A stretch of DNA of 10,878 bases from CAVYPR01 sp052145775 (GCA_052145775.1 JBKQNY010000066.1:1-10878), one strand, 5' to 3'; positions 1 through 6,298 are shown, counted from the first letter of the stretch. Notes: a model not told the origin generated them from the sequence alone. Numbers and translations: made by a program.

Positions 1-79
1 TGTAGCTCGCCCCGGCGAGCACCGCTTCGACAGCCGCCCCGAACTCGGACGGCAGGTACCTCTCCCGGCCCCTGGACAT
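1..79 (-). CDS. 5' end of an unidentified gene, possibly a transposase or HTH protein (partial)
   Basis: Only the first 26 codons are in the window. The ATG at 79 is preceded, at 6 nt spacing, by AGGAGG, the strongest ribosome-binding site at this end of the window, so I take it as a real gene running off the left edge. The peptide starts MSRGRERYLPSEF and continues with an Ala/Val-rich helix ending AVLAGASY. That resembles the start of helix-turn-helix segments in transposases (basic N-terminus, 'PSEF', '-AGAS-'), but too little is present to name a family. A palindrome and possible insertion-sequence end lie just upstream. An ordinary HTH regulator is an equal alternative. The identity is a guess; the reading frame is more secure. 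Confidence 0.5.
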   Translation of the reverse strand, partial: MSRGRERYLPSEFGAAVEAVLAGASY

Positions 80-83
80 GCGA

Positions 84-91
84 CACCTCCT
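84..91 (-). promoter_or_regulatory. Strong ribosome-binding site for the left-edge gene
   Basis: Read on the minus strand the sequence is AGGAGGTG, a near-complete complement of the 16S rRNA 3' end. Six bases separate AGGAGG from the ATG at 79. It overlaps the palindrome at 87-100, so folding of the leader could hide the site. Confidence 0.6.
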
Positions 92-100
92 GGTCAGGAG
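87..100. repeat. 14-bp interrupted palindrome overlapping a ribosome-binding site
   Basis: CTCCTG and CAGGAG are perfect inverted arms separated by 2 bp. The site overlaps the AGGAGG of the gene starting at 79. It could be an operator, an RNA hairpin that limits translation, or part of an insertion-sequence end. The sequence alone does not decide. Confidence 0.45.
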
Positions 101-130
101 TTGTCGCGGTCACCACTTGAGTCCAACCCG

Positions 131-144
131 GACCGGCGGCGGTC
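131..144 (-). terminator. Small hairpin downstream of the lipoprotein gene
   Basis: GACCG and CGGTC form a 5-bp stem around a GCGG tetraloop, about 70 nt downstream of the lipoprotein stop codon. There is no T-tract, so an intrinsic terminator is only a possibility. Apart from this hairpin and the palindrome at 87-100, I see nothing else in 80-213. Confidence 0.2.
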
Positions 145-213
145 AGCTCGGTTGTCGGACCACTCGACCTGCACCCGTCGGTTCGGCCGATCGCGGGCGG
201 CTCGGTGCAGGAC

Positions 214-639
214 CTAACCGGGGTTCACGTACAGGGTGCAGTTGACCGGGGTGGAGTCCCGCACAAGGTGTACGGGGACGTTGAAGGTGGACGCGGCGGC
301 CGAGATGGTCCGCGCATGGTCGGAGCCCGGGAGGATGACTGTCATGCCTTTGGCGTCGCGGACGTCGAGGAGCAGCTTCAGGTTCCCAGCCCCGTTGTTG
401 GCCACGCTGCCCTTGCCGGTGACGACCAGGCCCGACGGGTCCAGTGAGCAGGTCACGCCGGTGAATTGCGCCTTCGTCGTGGAGTTCACGGTGACTTTGA
501 GCGACGACGAGGACGCCGGCGGGCTCGATCCACCGCAGCCGGCCAGGGTGGCGACAAGCAACAGGGCGGCGAGTCCGAAGGCCCCCCGGCGGGCCGCGAA
601 CGACGCGCCGGGACCCCTCGTCGTCCGGGGCGTCGCCAT
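214..639 (-). CDS. Small secreted lipoprotein with FxLYD-like domain
   Basis: A 141-aa protein with a classic lipoprotein signal: an Arg-rich n-region (about residues 1-18), a hydrophobic core (20-31) and the lipobox LAGC, with the lipidated cysteine at C35, followed by a Gly/Ser/Pro spacer. It should be anchored to the outer face of the cytoplasmic membrane. The mature part is one small beta-rich domain (about 47-141). The stretch G-K-G-S-V-A-N-N-G (75-83), followed by alternating hydrophobic residues and 'DAKG', resembles FxLYD-type domains. C64 and C134 are the only other cysteines and could form a disulfide. It stands alone, with no operon partner. The ATG at 639 has no Shine-Dalgarno sequence but has a TAGCAT box 6 nt upstream, which suggests leaderless transcription. 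The lipoprotein call is firm; substrate and role are unknown. Confidence 0.85.
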   Translation of the reverse strand: MATPRTTRGPGASFAARRGAFGLAALLLVATLAGCGGSSPPASSSSLKVTVNSTTKAQFTGVTCSLDPSGLVVTGKGSVANNGAGNLKLLLDVRDAKGMTVILPGSDHARTISAAASTFNVPVHLVRDSTPVNCTLYVNPG

Positions 640-645
640 CGGGCG

Positions 646-651
646 ATGCTA
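646..651 (-). promoter_or_regulatory. Candidate -10 box of the lipoprotein gene (leaderless)
   Basis: On the minus strand the hexamer is TAGCAT, matching TANNNT, and it ends 6 nt before the ATG at 639. With the usual -10 to start-site distance, transcription would begin at or next to the A of the ATG. No Shine-Dalgarno sequence is present, which fits a leaderless mRNA. No convincing -35 is visible. Confidence 0.4.
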
Positions 652-778
652 AGCCGATTACCGGCCCGGCGCCCCGGGCCGGGCCGGGACCCGTGGGTTC
701 GGTCCACGTGCGAGTGATGGGCGGCCAGTTCGACGGTGCCGGGCCCTGTGCCCGACTCCGACCGGTTGGACGGCCTGC

Positions 779-805
779 GGTGACCCCGCACCCGTCGCCT
801 ATAGT
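779..805 (+). promoter_or_regulatory. Candidate promoter of the tRNA-Asp / tRNA-Phe genes
   Basis: TATAGT at 800-805 is a good -10 in otherwise G+C-rich sequence, placed about 25 nt upstream of the mature tRNA-Asp 5' end. The best -35 candidate is GGTGAC at 779-784, a weak match with 15-bp spacing. The implied start is near 812, giving a 5' leader of about 19 nt for RNase P to remove. I see nothing else in the intergenic stretch 652-778. Confidence 0.45.
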
Positions 806-830
806 GGTTCGTCCCCCCTCGCCTCCTCGA

Positions 831-908
831 GGACCTGTGGTGCAGTTTGGAGTGCACGCCGGCCTGTCAAGCCGGAGGTCGCGGGTTCAAATCCCGTCAG
901 GTCCGCCA
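831..908 (+). tRNA. tRNA-Asp (anticodon GUC), CCA encoded
   Basis: A full cloverleaf can be drawn. The acceptor stem 831-837 pairs with 898-904, seven of seven. The D stem is GTGC/GCAC. The anticodon stem 859-863 pairs with 871-875 around loop CTGTCAA, with anticodon GTC at 866-868. There is a 5-nt variable loop, and the T stem 881-885 pairs with 893-897 around loop TTCAAAT. The discriminator is G905, as expected for Asp, and CCA is encoded at 906-908. It reads GAC and GAU codons. A long hairpin begins at 909 and tRNA-Phe follows on the same strand. Confidence 0.97.
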
Positions 909-940
909 CCGGGTTCCCGCGTCCGACGCGGGTAACCTGG
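909..940 (+). terminator. 14-bp hairpin between the two tRNA genes (terminator or processing signal)
   Basis: CCGGGTT (909-915) pairs with AACCTGG (934-940), including one G-U pair. CCCGCGT (916-922) pairs with ACGCGGG (926-932), leaving a CCG loop and a single bulged T933. The stem starts at the first base after the tRNA-Asp CCA and leaves only 7 nt before tRNA-Phe. There is no T-tract. It may be a T-less terminator, or an RNase target guiding 3' maturation of tRNA-Asp in a joint transcript. Within it, TAACCT (933-938) also fits a -10 box for tRNA-Phe, an alternative reading of the same bases. Confidence 0.55.
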
Positions 941-947
941 CCCGCAC

Positions 948-1020
948 GGTCGGGTAGCTCAGTTGGCAGAGCGCGCGCCTGAAAAGCGCGAGGTCACCGG
1001 ATCGACGCCGGTCCCGACCA
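948..1020 (+). tRNA. tRNA-Phe (anticodon GAA), CCA not encoded, unusual T-loop
   Basis: The acceptor stem 948-954 pairs with 1013-1019, seven of seven, with discriminator A1020. The D arm contains G18-G19 (965-966). The anticodon stem 974-978 pairs with 986-990 around loop CTGAAAA, with anticodon GAA at 981-983. The variable loop has 5 nt, and the T stem 996-1000 pairs with 1008-1012. The next three bases are CCG, so CCA must be added by nucleotidyltransferase, unlike its neighbour tRNA-Asp. The T-loop reads ATCGACG: position 54 is A in place of the near-universal bacterial T. Everything else looks functional, so I call it a real tRNA rather than a pseudogene. Confidence 0.95.
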
Positions 1021-1039
1021 CCGAGCAGGTCCAGGTCAA

Positions 1040-1067
1040 CGGGCCGCGACGCCCCCGTACGGGCCCG
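1040..1067. terminator. Inverted repeat between the convergent tRNA-Phe and protease genes
   Basis: CGGGCC (1040-1045) and GGCCCG (1062-1067) can pair across a 16-nt loop. Within this span CCCGTACGGG (1054-1063) is a perfect 10-bp palindrome. The region lies between the 3' ends of two convergent transcription units, where a bidirectional terminator would be expected. No T-tract is present on either strand, so this is weak. Confidence 0.22.
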
Positions 1068-1098
1068 GTGAGGATCGGACGGCACCCCGCCGCGACTC

Positions 1099-4000
1099 CT
1101 ACGTCGGCACCGCACCCACGATGTCGGTGACGTGCACTGTGATGCCCGGCAGTGAGCCGACGAACGGCGCGTCGCCGAAGGCGAAGATGCCGCCGTCGGA
1201 GCCGAGCAGCCAGTAGCCGCCTGTGCCCTCGGTGTGGACGATGCCGATCACCGGGTGGGCCGGCTGAACCGAGAGGGCCGGCAGTGTGCCGAACTTCTGC
1301 GCGTTGCCGAAGGGGTCGACGGCGCCGGTCTGGGTGGTGATCCAGTACCCGCCGCCTGTGGGCGTGCCAGCGATGGCCGAGACCGGCGACGGGGTGCCCT
1401 TGGCTGTGCCGAGTCCCCTGCCCGCGCCGAATCCGTAGACGGTACCTGTTGCCGACACCAGCCAGTAGCCGCTGCCCGATGGGGTGGCGGCGATGCCGAT
1501 GATGTTGTCGACCGACACCCCCTGCGACGGCAGGGAACCCAGGAACGGGACTGTCCCGAAGGCGAAGACCCCGCCGTCGCGTCCCACGAGGAAGTAGCCC
1601 CGGTCTGTGTCGGCGGCCACGATGCCGGTGATCGGCTGGGAGGGCACGACCTTCTCCTGGGGGAGGGAGCCCAGGAACGGGGCGTTGCCGAAGGCGAAGA
1701 CCCCGCCGTCGGAGCCCACCAGGAAGTAGCCCTGGTCCGTGGTCGTCGGCACCATGCCGACGATGGGAGCCTTCGGGGTGACGTGGAGGCTCGGAAGTGA
1801 GCCGTAGAAGCCACCGGTGGCGCCGGGGGCGTTGAAGACGAACACGCCCCCGTCGGAGCCCACCAGGTCGTAGCCGGTGGCCGTCGCAGCCGCCGGCTTT
1901 GTCGCCGGCTTTGTCGCCGGCTTTGTCGCCGGCTTTGTCGCCGGCTTTGTTGTGTGCGGGGCGGTGAAGGTCACCGTGGCCGAGTCGAGACCCACGCCGG
2001 CCGTCACGTCGTCGGCGGTGAAGGTCACCGCCTGAGCCACGCTGTCGCTTACCGAGAAGGTGGCCACACCGGAGGGCGAGGTCGTCAAAAAGTGCGGTGT
2101 GTGGTTGCTGCCGTCGACGGTCACCGAGGACCCGCCGACCGACGGAGAAAGGCTGACCGTCTGGCCTCCGAGTCGGTTGCCGGCTGTGTCCTCGACGGTG
2201 ACGGTCACGGTCGTGGACTGACCAACGCCGACCGACGGCGCTGTGGCCACCACGGTCGACTTGGCCTTGGACGCCGGTCCGACAACGAAGTCGATCGGGG
2301 GCGAGGAGCTCGGCACGGTGTCGCCGGTCCCCGACGCCGAGATGGTGGCGTAGGCGGGCCCCGGTGTGACCGGGTTGACCGCGCCCTCGACCGCCACCAC
2401 CACGGCCTCATCGCGCCTGTCGAGCTTGGACGGCGACGCCAGGGTCAGTTTCACTCTGTTTGTGGTCGAACTGCCTGTGCCCTTCGACCGTGTGACTGTC
2501 CGCGTGATCGCCTGCGGGTACCCGAAGGCGTTGGCGAGCTCGTAGTCTGTCGCCTTCGTGGGGAGCGAGGTCCCGGGCGGGGCGGTGAGGGTGACGGTGG
2601 CCCCTGCGCCCAGTGGGCCCGGCATCTGGGCGTACGCCTCGACATCCACCTTCGCCCCGGTGGTGAAGACCTCGGTGGCGGCTGTGGTGAATGTGGTGAG
2701 AGGCTGGTAGTCGAGCGCGCTGATGCCGGTGAAGGAGACCACCGCATGGCCGAGCACCACGGCTGTGGCGGTTGCCTCCAGGGTGAGCGTCTCCGCGGTG
2801 GCGTCGGCGATGGAGAATCTGGCCGACCCTGTGGCGCCGGTGGTCGCCGTCGGGGGTGTGACCGTGGCGTGGCCCAAGTCCGACAGCGTCACCGCCCTGC
2901 CGCCGACCGGGTTGCCCGAACGGTCCCGCACGGTGACCTCGACGGTGTTGGGGCTCAGCCCGTCCGCCGGCCCGGACGGGGCGAGCACGTCGACCGCGGA
3001 CTCGGCCGCTGTGGGACCGGCGGCGACAACGGTGACCGACACATCGGCCGGTACCGGGTCGGCAGAGGTGGAGAGGGCCACGAGCGTCGTTCCCGCACGC
3101 ACGGTGTTCTTCACTGTGGTTACCGACACCGCCAGTGCGCCGGTCGGCACCGCTGTGGCCAGGGTGATCGTCGCCTCGTTATCCGTGGTGCTGCCGAACC
3201 CCTCGGCCAGGGCTGCTGCCCTGGGGGTCGAGAGTCCCCCCAGCGTGTAGTGCGACGTCGACGCCGGGAGCACCGATCCCGGCGGGGCGACGACGGTGAC
3301 CGTGGCGCTCGAGGCGAGGGCGGTGGGGGTGGTGCACGCCACCAGGAGGGTGGACGTGGCGGCGGCGGTGGCGGGGGTGAGCGAGGCCGAGCACACCGAG
3401 AGCGCGGTGAAGTCCACGGTCGCCGTCTGGTCGATCGTCACCTTCCCCTCGGCGGTGGCCCCGTAGACGACCTGCGCCTCGGATGCGTCGAAGACCGAGA
3501 AGCCCACGGTCCCTTCCGCCGAGGTCCTGGGTGTCGATGTCGCCGGCGTGACGATGTCCGGGTCGGCCGCCGGTGTGACCGTGCTGGTCAGGTGCACCGG
3601 CGCTGTGGCCACCGGGTTGCCCCACTGGTCGCGCACGGTCACCGTCACGGTGTCCGCTGTGAGTCCGTTGTCGGGTACCGACGGCTCGCCGGCCGCCACG
3701 GTCGACGTCGCCGCCGACGCGGCGCCGGCCACGACGGTGAACGGCGCGCCGACCGAGCCGGCGGTGTCGGCGGTGGTCTCGACCTCCAGTGTGTCCTTCC
3801 CGGCCTTGGTGGTGTTCTGCACTGTCCTGATGGTGACCGTCACCTGGGCTGTGGCGGCGACCGCCTTGGCCAGGGTGACCGTGACGACGTCTGTGGTCGT
3901 CGAGGACCCGGTGGAGACGGGCGCCACCGCCTCGACGGTGTCGGCCGACGGCGCAGCCACCGTGTAGTCGGCGGTGGCGGCGGGAAAGGCCGTGCCCGGC

Positions 4001-6243
4001 GGGCCGACCAGGGTGAGGGAAGCGCCGGGGGCCAGCGGGTCGGTCGCCCTGAATGTGACCGTGTAGGTGCCCTTGGCACCGGCCGCGGTTGTCGAGAGAT
4101 TCACCGTCGGCGTGCCGACCCGGCCCGGGCAGACCCCGGTCAGGAGCTTGCTGGCGTCGGGGGACCCCAGTCCCGAGGCGTTGTCGTAGCCGGGGCCGGC
4201 CGAGTAGGTGCCCAGGTGTGTGGGGCTCACGTTGTTTGTCCCCGACGTGATGTCGCGGAAGTCGCCGCTCGAGTCGCCGAGCTGGTAAAGGCGGGGGTTG
4301 AGGAACCCGACGTCGGCGCCGCAGCTTTCGTCGGCCAGCGCGGTGAAGGCGGCCCACAGCGGGGCGGCGTCACTGGTCCCGCCGACTCCGGACCAGCCGC
4401 CTGTCGAGGGGACTGTGGCGACTGTCATGCAGAGGGACGCGCCCTTGCAGTAGATCTCGTCCCCGCCCTTTGTCGGATCCGCGGTCGCCGACACGTCGGG
4501 CACCTGGCGGCATCCGGTGGTCGTCGTCGTCGAGGCCGGCGACACCGTGCACTTGCCCGTCGCCGGCTCCGGTACCGCTGTCGAGGCGCGCTTTGTCGCC
4601 TGCCACCCCGGCTTCGCCCACCGGGAGGAGACACCGCCGGCCCCGGCGATCTGCCGATGCTTTGCTGTGCCGGTGTCGCTGTTCCAGACGACCTCGGCGG
4701 ACGTCGAGTCGTGGGTCTTTGTGAGGGTCAGCTGGGTCCCGCCGACGCTGGTCACGTAGGGCTGGCTGCCCGGGTCGTCGACGGCGAGCGCTGTTGTCCG
4801 CGTCTTTGTGTAGATGACCGTTGTTGTCGCCGGGGCTGTCGCTGTGAAGAGGTGGCAGTCCTCCGATCCCTGGTCGCCGGCGGCAGCGAAGACCGTCTGC
4901 CCCTGGGCCGCCGCCTCCTCGAAGATCTCGCTCTCAACCCTCTGGGTGAACGTTGTCTCGAACGACTCGCACTCCCCCCAACTGGTCGAGATCACCTGGG
5001 CCCGGTCCTCGTTCACGATCTGGTCGTACTCATCAATTGAGCCGAGGTCGGTGTTGGGGGCGCTGTACATGAGGACGTCGGTCTCCGGCGCCAGCGCATG
5101 GACGTCCTCCACGTCCAAGATGGCCTCGCCGGTCCCCGCCCCGGCCCCGGCGCCCCCGTCGATGGGGACATTCTGGACCGTGCCGTAGTGCTCGCCCGCC
5201 GGGAGGGCGAAGCAGCTCTGGAACGTCGCCAGGTCTGTGCTGGCGTAGGGCTCGAGCTCGAAGATGCCGACGGTCGACCCCGAACCGAGGTCGCCCTGGG
5301 TATAGGCGGCTGTGAACCCGTAGGCCTTGGCGATCTGTGTCCAGGTGTTGAGGTCGAATTTCGGCGCTGCGGTCGCAGCGGCTGTGCAGGCCGTCGGCCC
5401 TGTGGCTTTGCCGGCCACGACCGACCCGCTGGACGCGGCCGCCGCGGCGCCGGCGCCCGCCCCCCGATCGCCGTGGTCGGCCGGCTGCAGCAGGGGCTCG
5501 GCCCGCTCGAGGTCGCTCAGCCCCGAGATCCCGACCACGTCGGATGAGAGCGCCACGGGGAGCATCGGGGCCGCGGTCGCCGAGAAGCCGGTGCGCCCGC
5601 CGGCCAGCCGGTAGCGCTCAAGCGGCGCGTGCAGGGACGAGGAGACGGCGGCGACCGTGCCCGACACGTGCAGCAGCAGGCCGTCGGCCGAGGTGGCCCC
5701 CACGGACAGGCCGTCTCGGGCGAGCTGCCGGCGCACGGCCGAGGTGGCGGCGGCCGACGGGCCGAAGCGGGTCGCGAACTGGCCCTTGGCCAGGTAGTGG
5801 CGGTACTCGGGGGACGAGGGGTCCGAGACCTGGTTGACGAAGCGGTCGAGGGTGGCGGGGTCGGGGGGCTCGAGGGCCACGTCCAGGGAGACCGGGGTCG
5901 AAGGGGCCAGCGGGCCCAGGGCGCGGGCCCCGGGGGGCACCGGCGGCGGGGTGCCGACTTCGACCAGCCCCGTGCCCGTGGCCGGCGAGCCTGCCGCGGT
6001 CCGTGCCCCCGCGCTCCCCGCGCTCCCCGTGGTGGGGGCGGCGTCCGCTGTGCGGCCGTCGGTAGTCGTCGCGACCGGGTCGTTGGCGGCACGTCCAGGT
6101 GGCCTCGAGCCGCCTCCCCCGGCGACGGCCGGGGCCGCCAGGGCGGCGGTGGCCGCCAGGAGGAGGCAGGCCGTGAGCCCGGTCGCCGCACGGTGGCGGG
6201 CACGGCCTCGGGTCGGCCGCTCTGGGGTCACCTCTCCGGCCAT
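1099..6243 (-). CDS. Secreted S53 (sedolisin/kumamolisin-like) protease with Ig-like modules and C-terminal six-repeat domain
   Basis: A 1714-aa exported endopeptidase; S53 enzymes are acid-active serine-carboxyl peptidases made as zymogens. Order: signal peptide (1-41, ending AVA), Ala/Gly/Thr linker, pro-kumamolisin activation domain (about 98-245, with DPSSPEYRHYLAKGQF), and catalytic domain (about 295-701). Catalytic residues are present: E373 and D377 (GEAILD), oxyanion D457 (AAAGDQGS) and S624 (GVGGTSDAAPLW). The calcium site is D664-I665 plus GPGYD (683-687). Three alternating module pairs follow (about 710-1429), then (TKPA)5 (1432-1451) and six repeats of 40-49 aa (1457-1714). No LPXTG motif or C-terminal membrane helix is visible, so it is probably released. 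I chose the ATG at 6243 over an in-frame GTG at 6258 because AGGAGG sits 6 nt upstream. Threonine codon use differs from the neighbours. It stands alone downstream of pyrE. Confidence 0.93.
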   Translation of the reverse strand: MAGEVTPERPTRGRARHRAATGLTACLLLAATAALAAPAVAGGGGSRPPGRAANDPVATTTDGRTADAAPTTGSAGSAGARTAAGSPATGTGLVEVGTPPPVPPGARALGPLAPSTPVSLDVALEPPDPATLDRFVNQVSDPSSPEYRHYLAKGQFATRFGPSAAATSAVRRQLARDGLSVGATSADGLLLHVSGTVAAVSSSLHAPLERYRLAGGRTGFSATAAPMLPVALSSDVVGISGLSDLERAEPLLQPADHGDRGAGAGAAAAASSGSVVAGKATGPTACTAAATAAPKFDLNTWTQIAKAYGFTAAYTQGDLGSGSTVGIFELEPYASTDLATFQSCFALPAGEHYGTVQNVPIDGGAGAGAGTGEAILDVEDVHALAPETDVLMYSAPNTDLGSIDEYDQIVNEDRAQVISTSWGECESFETTFTQRVESEIFEEAAAQGQTVFAAAGDQGSEDCHLFTATAPATTTVIYTKTRTTALAVDDPGSQPYVTSVGGTQLTLTKTHDSTSAEVVWNSDTGTAKHRQIAGAGGVSSRWAKPGWQATKRASTAVPEPATGKCTVSPASTTTTTGCRQVPDVSATADPTKGGDEIYCKGASLCMTVATVPSTGGWSGVGGTSDAAPLWAAFTALADESCGADVGFLNPRLYQLGDSSGDFRDITSGTNNVSPTHLGTYSAGPGYDNASGLGSPDASKLLTGVCPGRVGTPTVNLSTTAAGAKGTYTVTFRATDPLAPGASLTLVGPPGTAFPAATADYTVAAPSADTVEAVAPVSTGSSTTTDVVTVTLAKAVAATAQVTVTIRTVQNTTKAGKDTLEVETTADTAGSVGAPFTVVAGAASAATSTVAAGEPSVPDNGLTADTVTVTVRDQWGNPVATAPVHLTSTVTPAADPDIVTPATSTPRTSAEGTVGFSVFDASEAQVVYGATAEGKVTIDQTATVDFTALSVCSASLTPATAAATSTLLVACTTPTALASSATVTVVAPPGSVLPASTSHYTLGGLSTPRAAALAEGFGSTTDNEATITLATAVPTGALAVSVTTVKNTVRAGTTLVALSTSADPVPADVSVTVVAAGPTAAESAVDVLAPSGPADGLSPNTVEVTVRDRSGNPVGGRAVTLSDLGHATVTPPTATTGATGSARFSIADATAETLTLEATATAVVLGHAVVSFTGISALDYQPLTTFTTAATEVFTTGAKVDVEAYAQMPGPLGAGATVTLTAPPGTSLPTKATDYELANAFGYPQAITRTVTRSKGTGSSTTNRVKLTLASPSKLDRRDEAVVVAVEGAVNPVTPGPAYATISASGTGDTVPSSSPPIDFVVGPASKAKSTVVATAPSVGVGQSTTVTVTVEDTAGNRLGGQTVSLSPSVGGSSVTVDGSNHTPHFLTTSPSGVATFSVSDSVAQAVTFTADDVTAGVGLDSATVTFTAPHTTKPATKPATKPATKPATKPAAATATGYDLVGSDGGVFVFNAPGATGGFYGSLPSLHVTPKAPIVGMVPTTTDQGYFLVGSDGGVFAFGNAPFLGSLPQEKVVPSQPITGIVAADTDRGYFLVGRDGGVFAFGTVPFLGSLPSQGVSVDNIIGIAATPSGSGYWLVSATGTVYGFGAGRGLGTAKGTPSPVSAIAGTPTGGGYWITTQTGAVDPFGNAQKFGTLPALSVQPAHPVIGIVHTEGTGGYWLLGSDGGIFAFGDAPFVGSLPGITVHVTDIVGAVPT
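1102..1875 (-). repeat. Six protein-level tandem repeats (possible beta-propeller) at the protease C-terminus
   Basis: Repeats start at residues 1457, 1505, 1549, 1592, 1632 and 1676, each opening with G-Y-(D/F/W)-(L/I). The common core is GYWLVGSDGG-hFAFG, then 'APFhGSLP', then 'hhGhh'. Units 4 and 5 have lost the SDGG turn (SATGTVYGFG and TQTGAVDPFG). The sixth runs to the last residue. Six units of about 43 aa suit a six-bladed propeller, which is inference. Repeats of this type recur in secreted actinobacterial proteins. Confidence 0.7.
1892..1951 (-). repeat. 12-bp minisatellite, five copies, encoding the (TKPA)5 linker
   Basis: The plus-strand unit GCCGGCTTTGTC occurs five times head to tail. 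Four copies are identical and the last differs at one base (final T for C). It encodes Thr-Lys-Pro-Ala, a Pro-rich flexible spacer between the Ig-like modules and the C-terminal repeats. The unit is a multiple of three, so copy-number change by slippage would keep the frame and alter linker length. Confidence 0.9.
1957..4116 (-). repeat. Three alternating two-domain modules in the protease (unnamed beta domain + Big-1-like Ig domain)
   Basis: At protein level one pattern occurs three times. The first half carries 'APPG(S/T)-LP----Y-L' followed by a threonine-rich beta strand (about residues 735-840, 970-1070 and 1205-1315). The second half carries 'TV-VTVRD--GNPV-G--V-L' (about 860-945, 1095-1175 and 1340-1425), which matches Big-1-type bacterial Ig domains. 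The copies have diverged, so this is old duplication. They probably form a stalk between the protease and the C-terminal domain. Confidence 0.65.
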
Positions 6244-6249
6244 CGGCCG

Positions 6250-6255
6250 CCTCCT
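6250..6255 (-). promoter_or_regulatory. Shine-Dalgarno site that fixes the protease start
   Basis: On the minus strand this is AGGAGG, 6 nt before the ATG at 6243. The longer reading from GTG at 6258 would place this site inside the coding sequence and has no Shine-Dalgarno of its own. I therefore prefer the ATG. Confidence 0.8.
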
Positions 6256-6283
6256 CACGCTGGAGCGGTCGGCCCGACTGCAC

Positions 6284-6295
6284 CCGCCGCGGCGG
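6284..6295. repeat. 12-bp perfect palindrome in the protease leader
   Basis: CCGCCGCGGCGG reads the same on both strands and lies between the candidate -10 box (6299-6304) and the Shine-Dalgarno site. It could be an operator or a leader hairpin. Such runs also arise by chance in DNA this rich in G+C, so confidence is low. Confidence 0.25.
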
Positions 6296-6298
6296 CCG

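Noticed and set aside
693..935. An 80-codon plus-strand open frame upstream of and over tRNA-Asp
   Set aside because: It overlaps the tRNA and the inter-tRNA hairpin, has no ribosome-binding site and encodes Pro/Arg-rich sequence without features.
948..1020. tRNA-Phe as a pseudogene because of A54 and the missing CCA
   Set aside because: All four stems pair fully, the D-loop GG, the anticodon loop and the discriminator A are canonical, and many bacteria do not encode CCA in every tRNA gene.
1102..1875. The repeat block as a CRISPR-like or mobile repeat array
   Set aside because: The repeats are protein-level and in frame, with variable DNA spacing and no unique spacers. They are domain repeats within one coding sequence.
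1954..5040. A 1028-codon open frame on the plus strand, antisense to the protease gene
   Set aside because: It has Arg/Gly/His-rich composition with no recognisable motif. Long stop-free antisense frames are expected opposite a Thr/Ala/Val-rich gene in very G+C-rich DNA. The minus strand encodes a clear, motif-complete protease.
6244..6258. GTG at 6258 as start of the protease
   Set aside because: There is no Shine-Dalgarno sequence before it, and the AGGAGG of the ATG at 6243 would lie inside the coding region. The five extra residues add nothing to the signal peptide.
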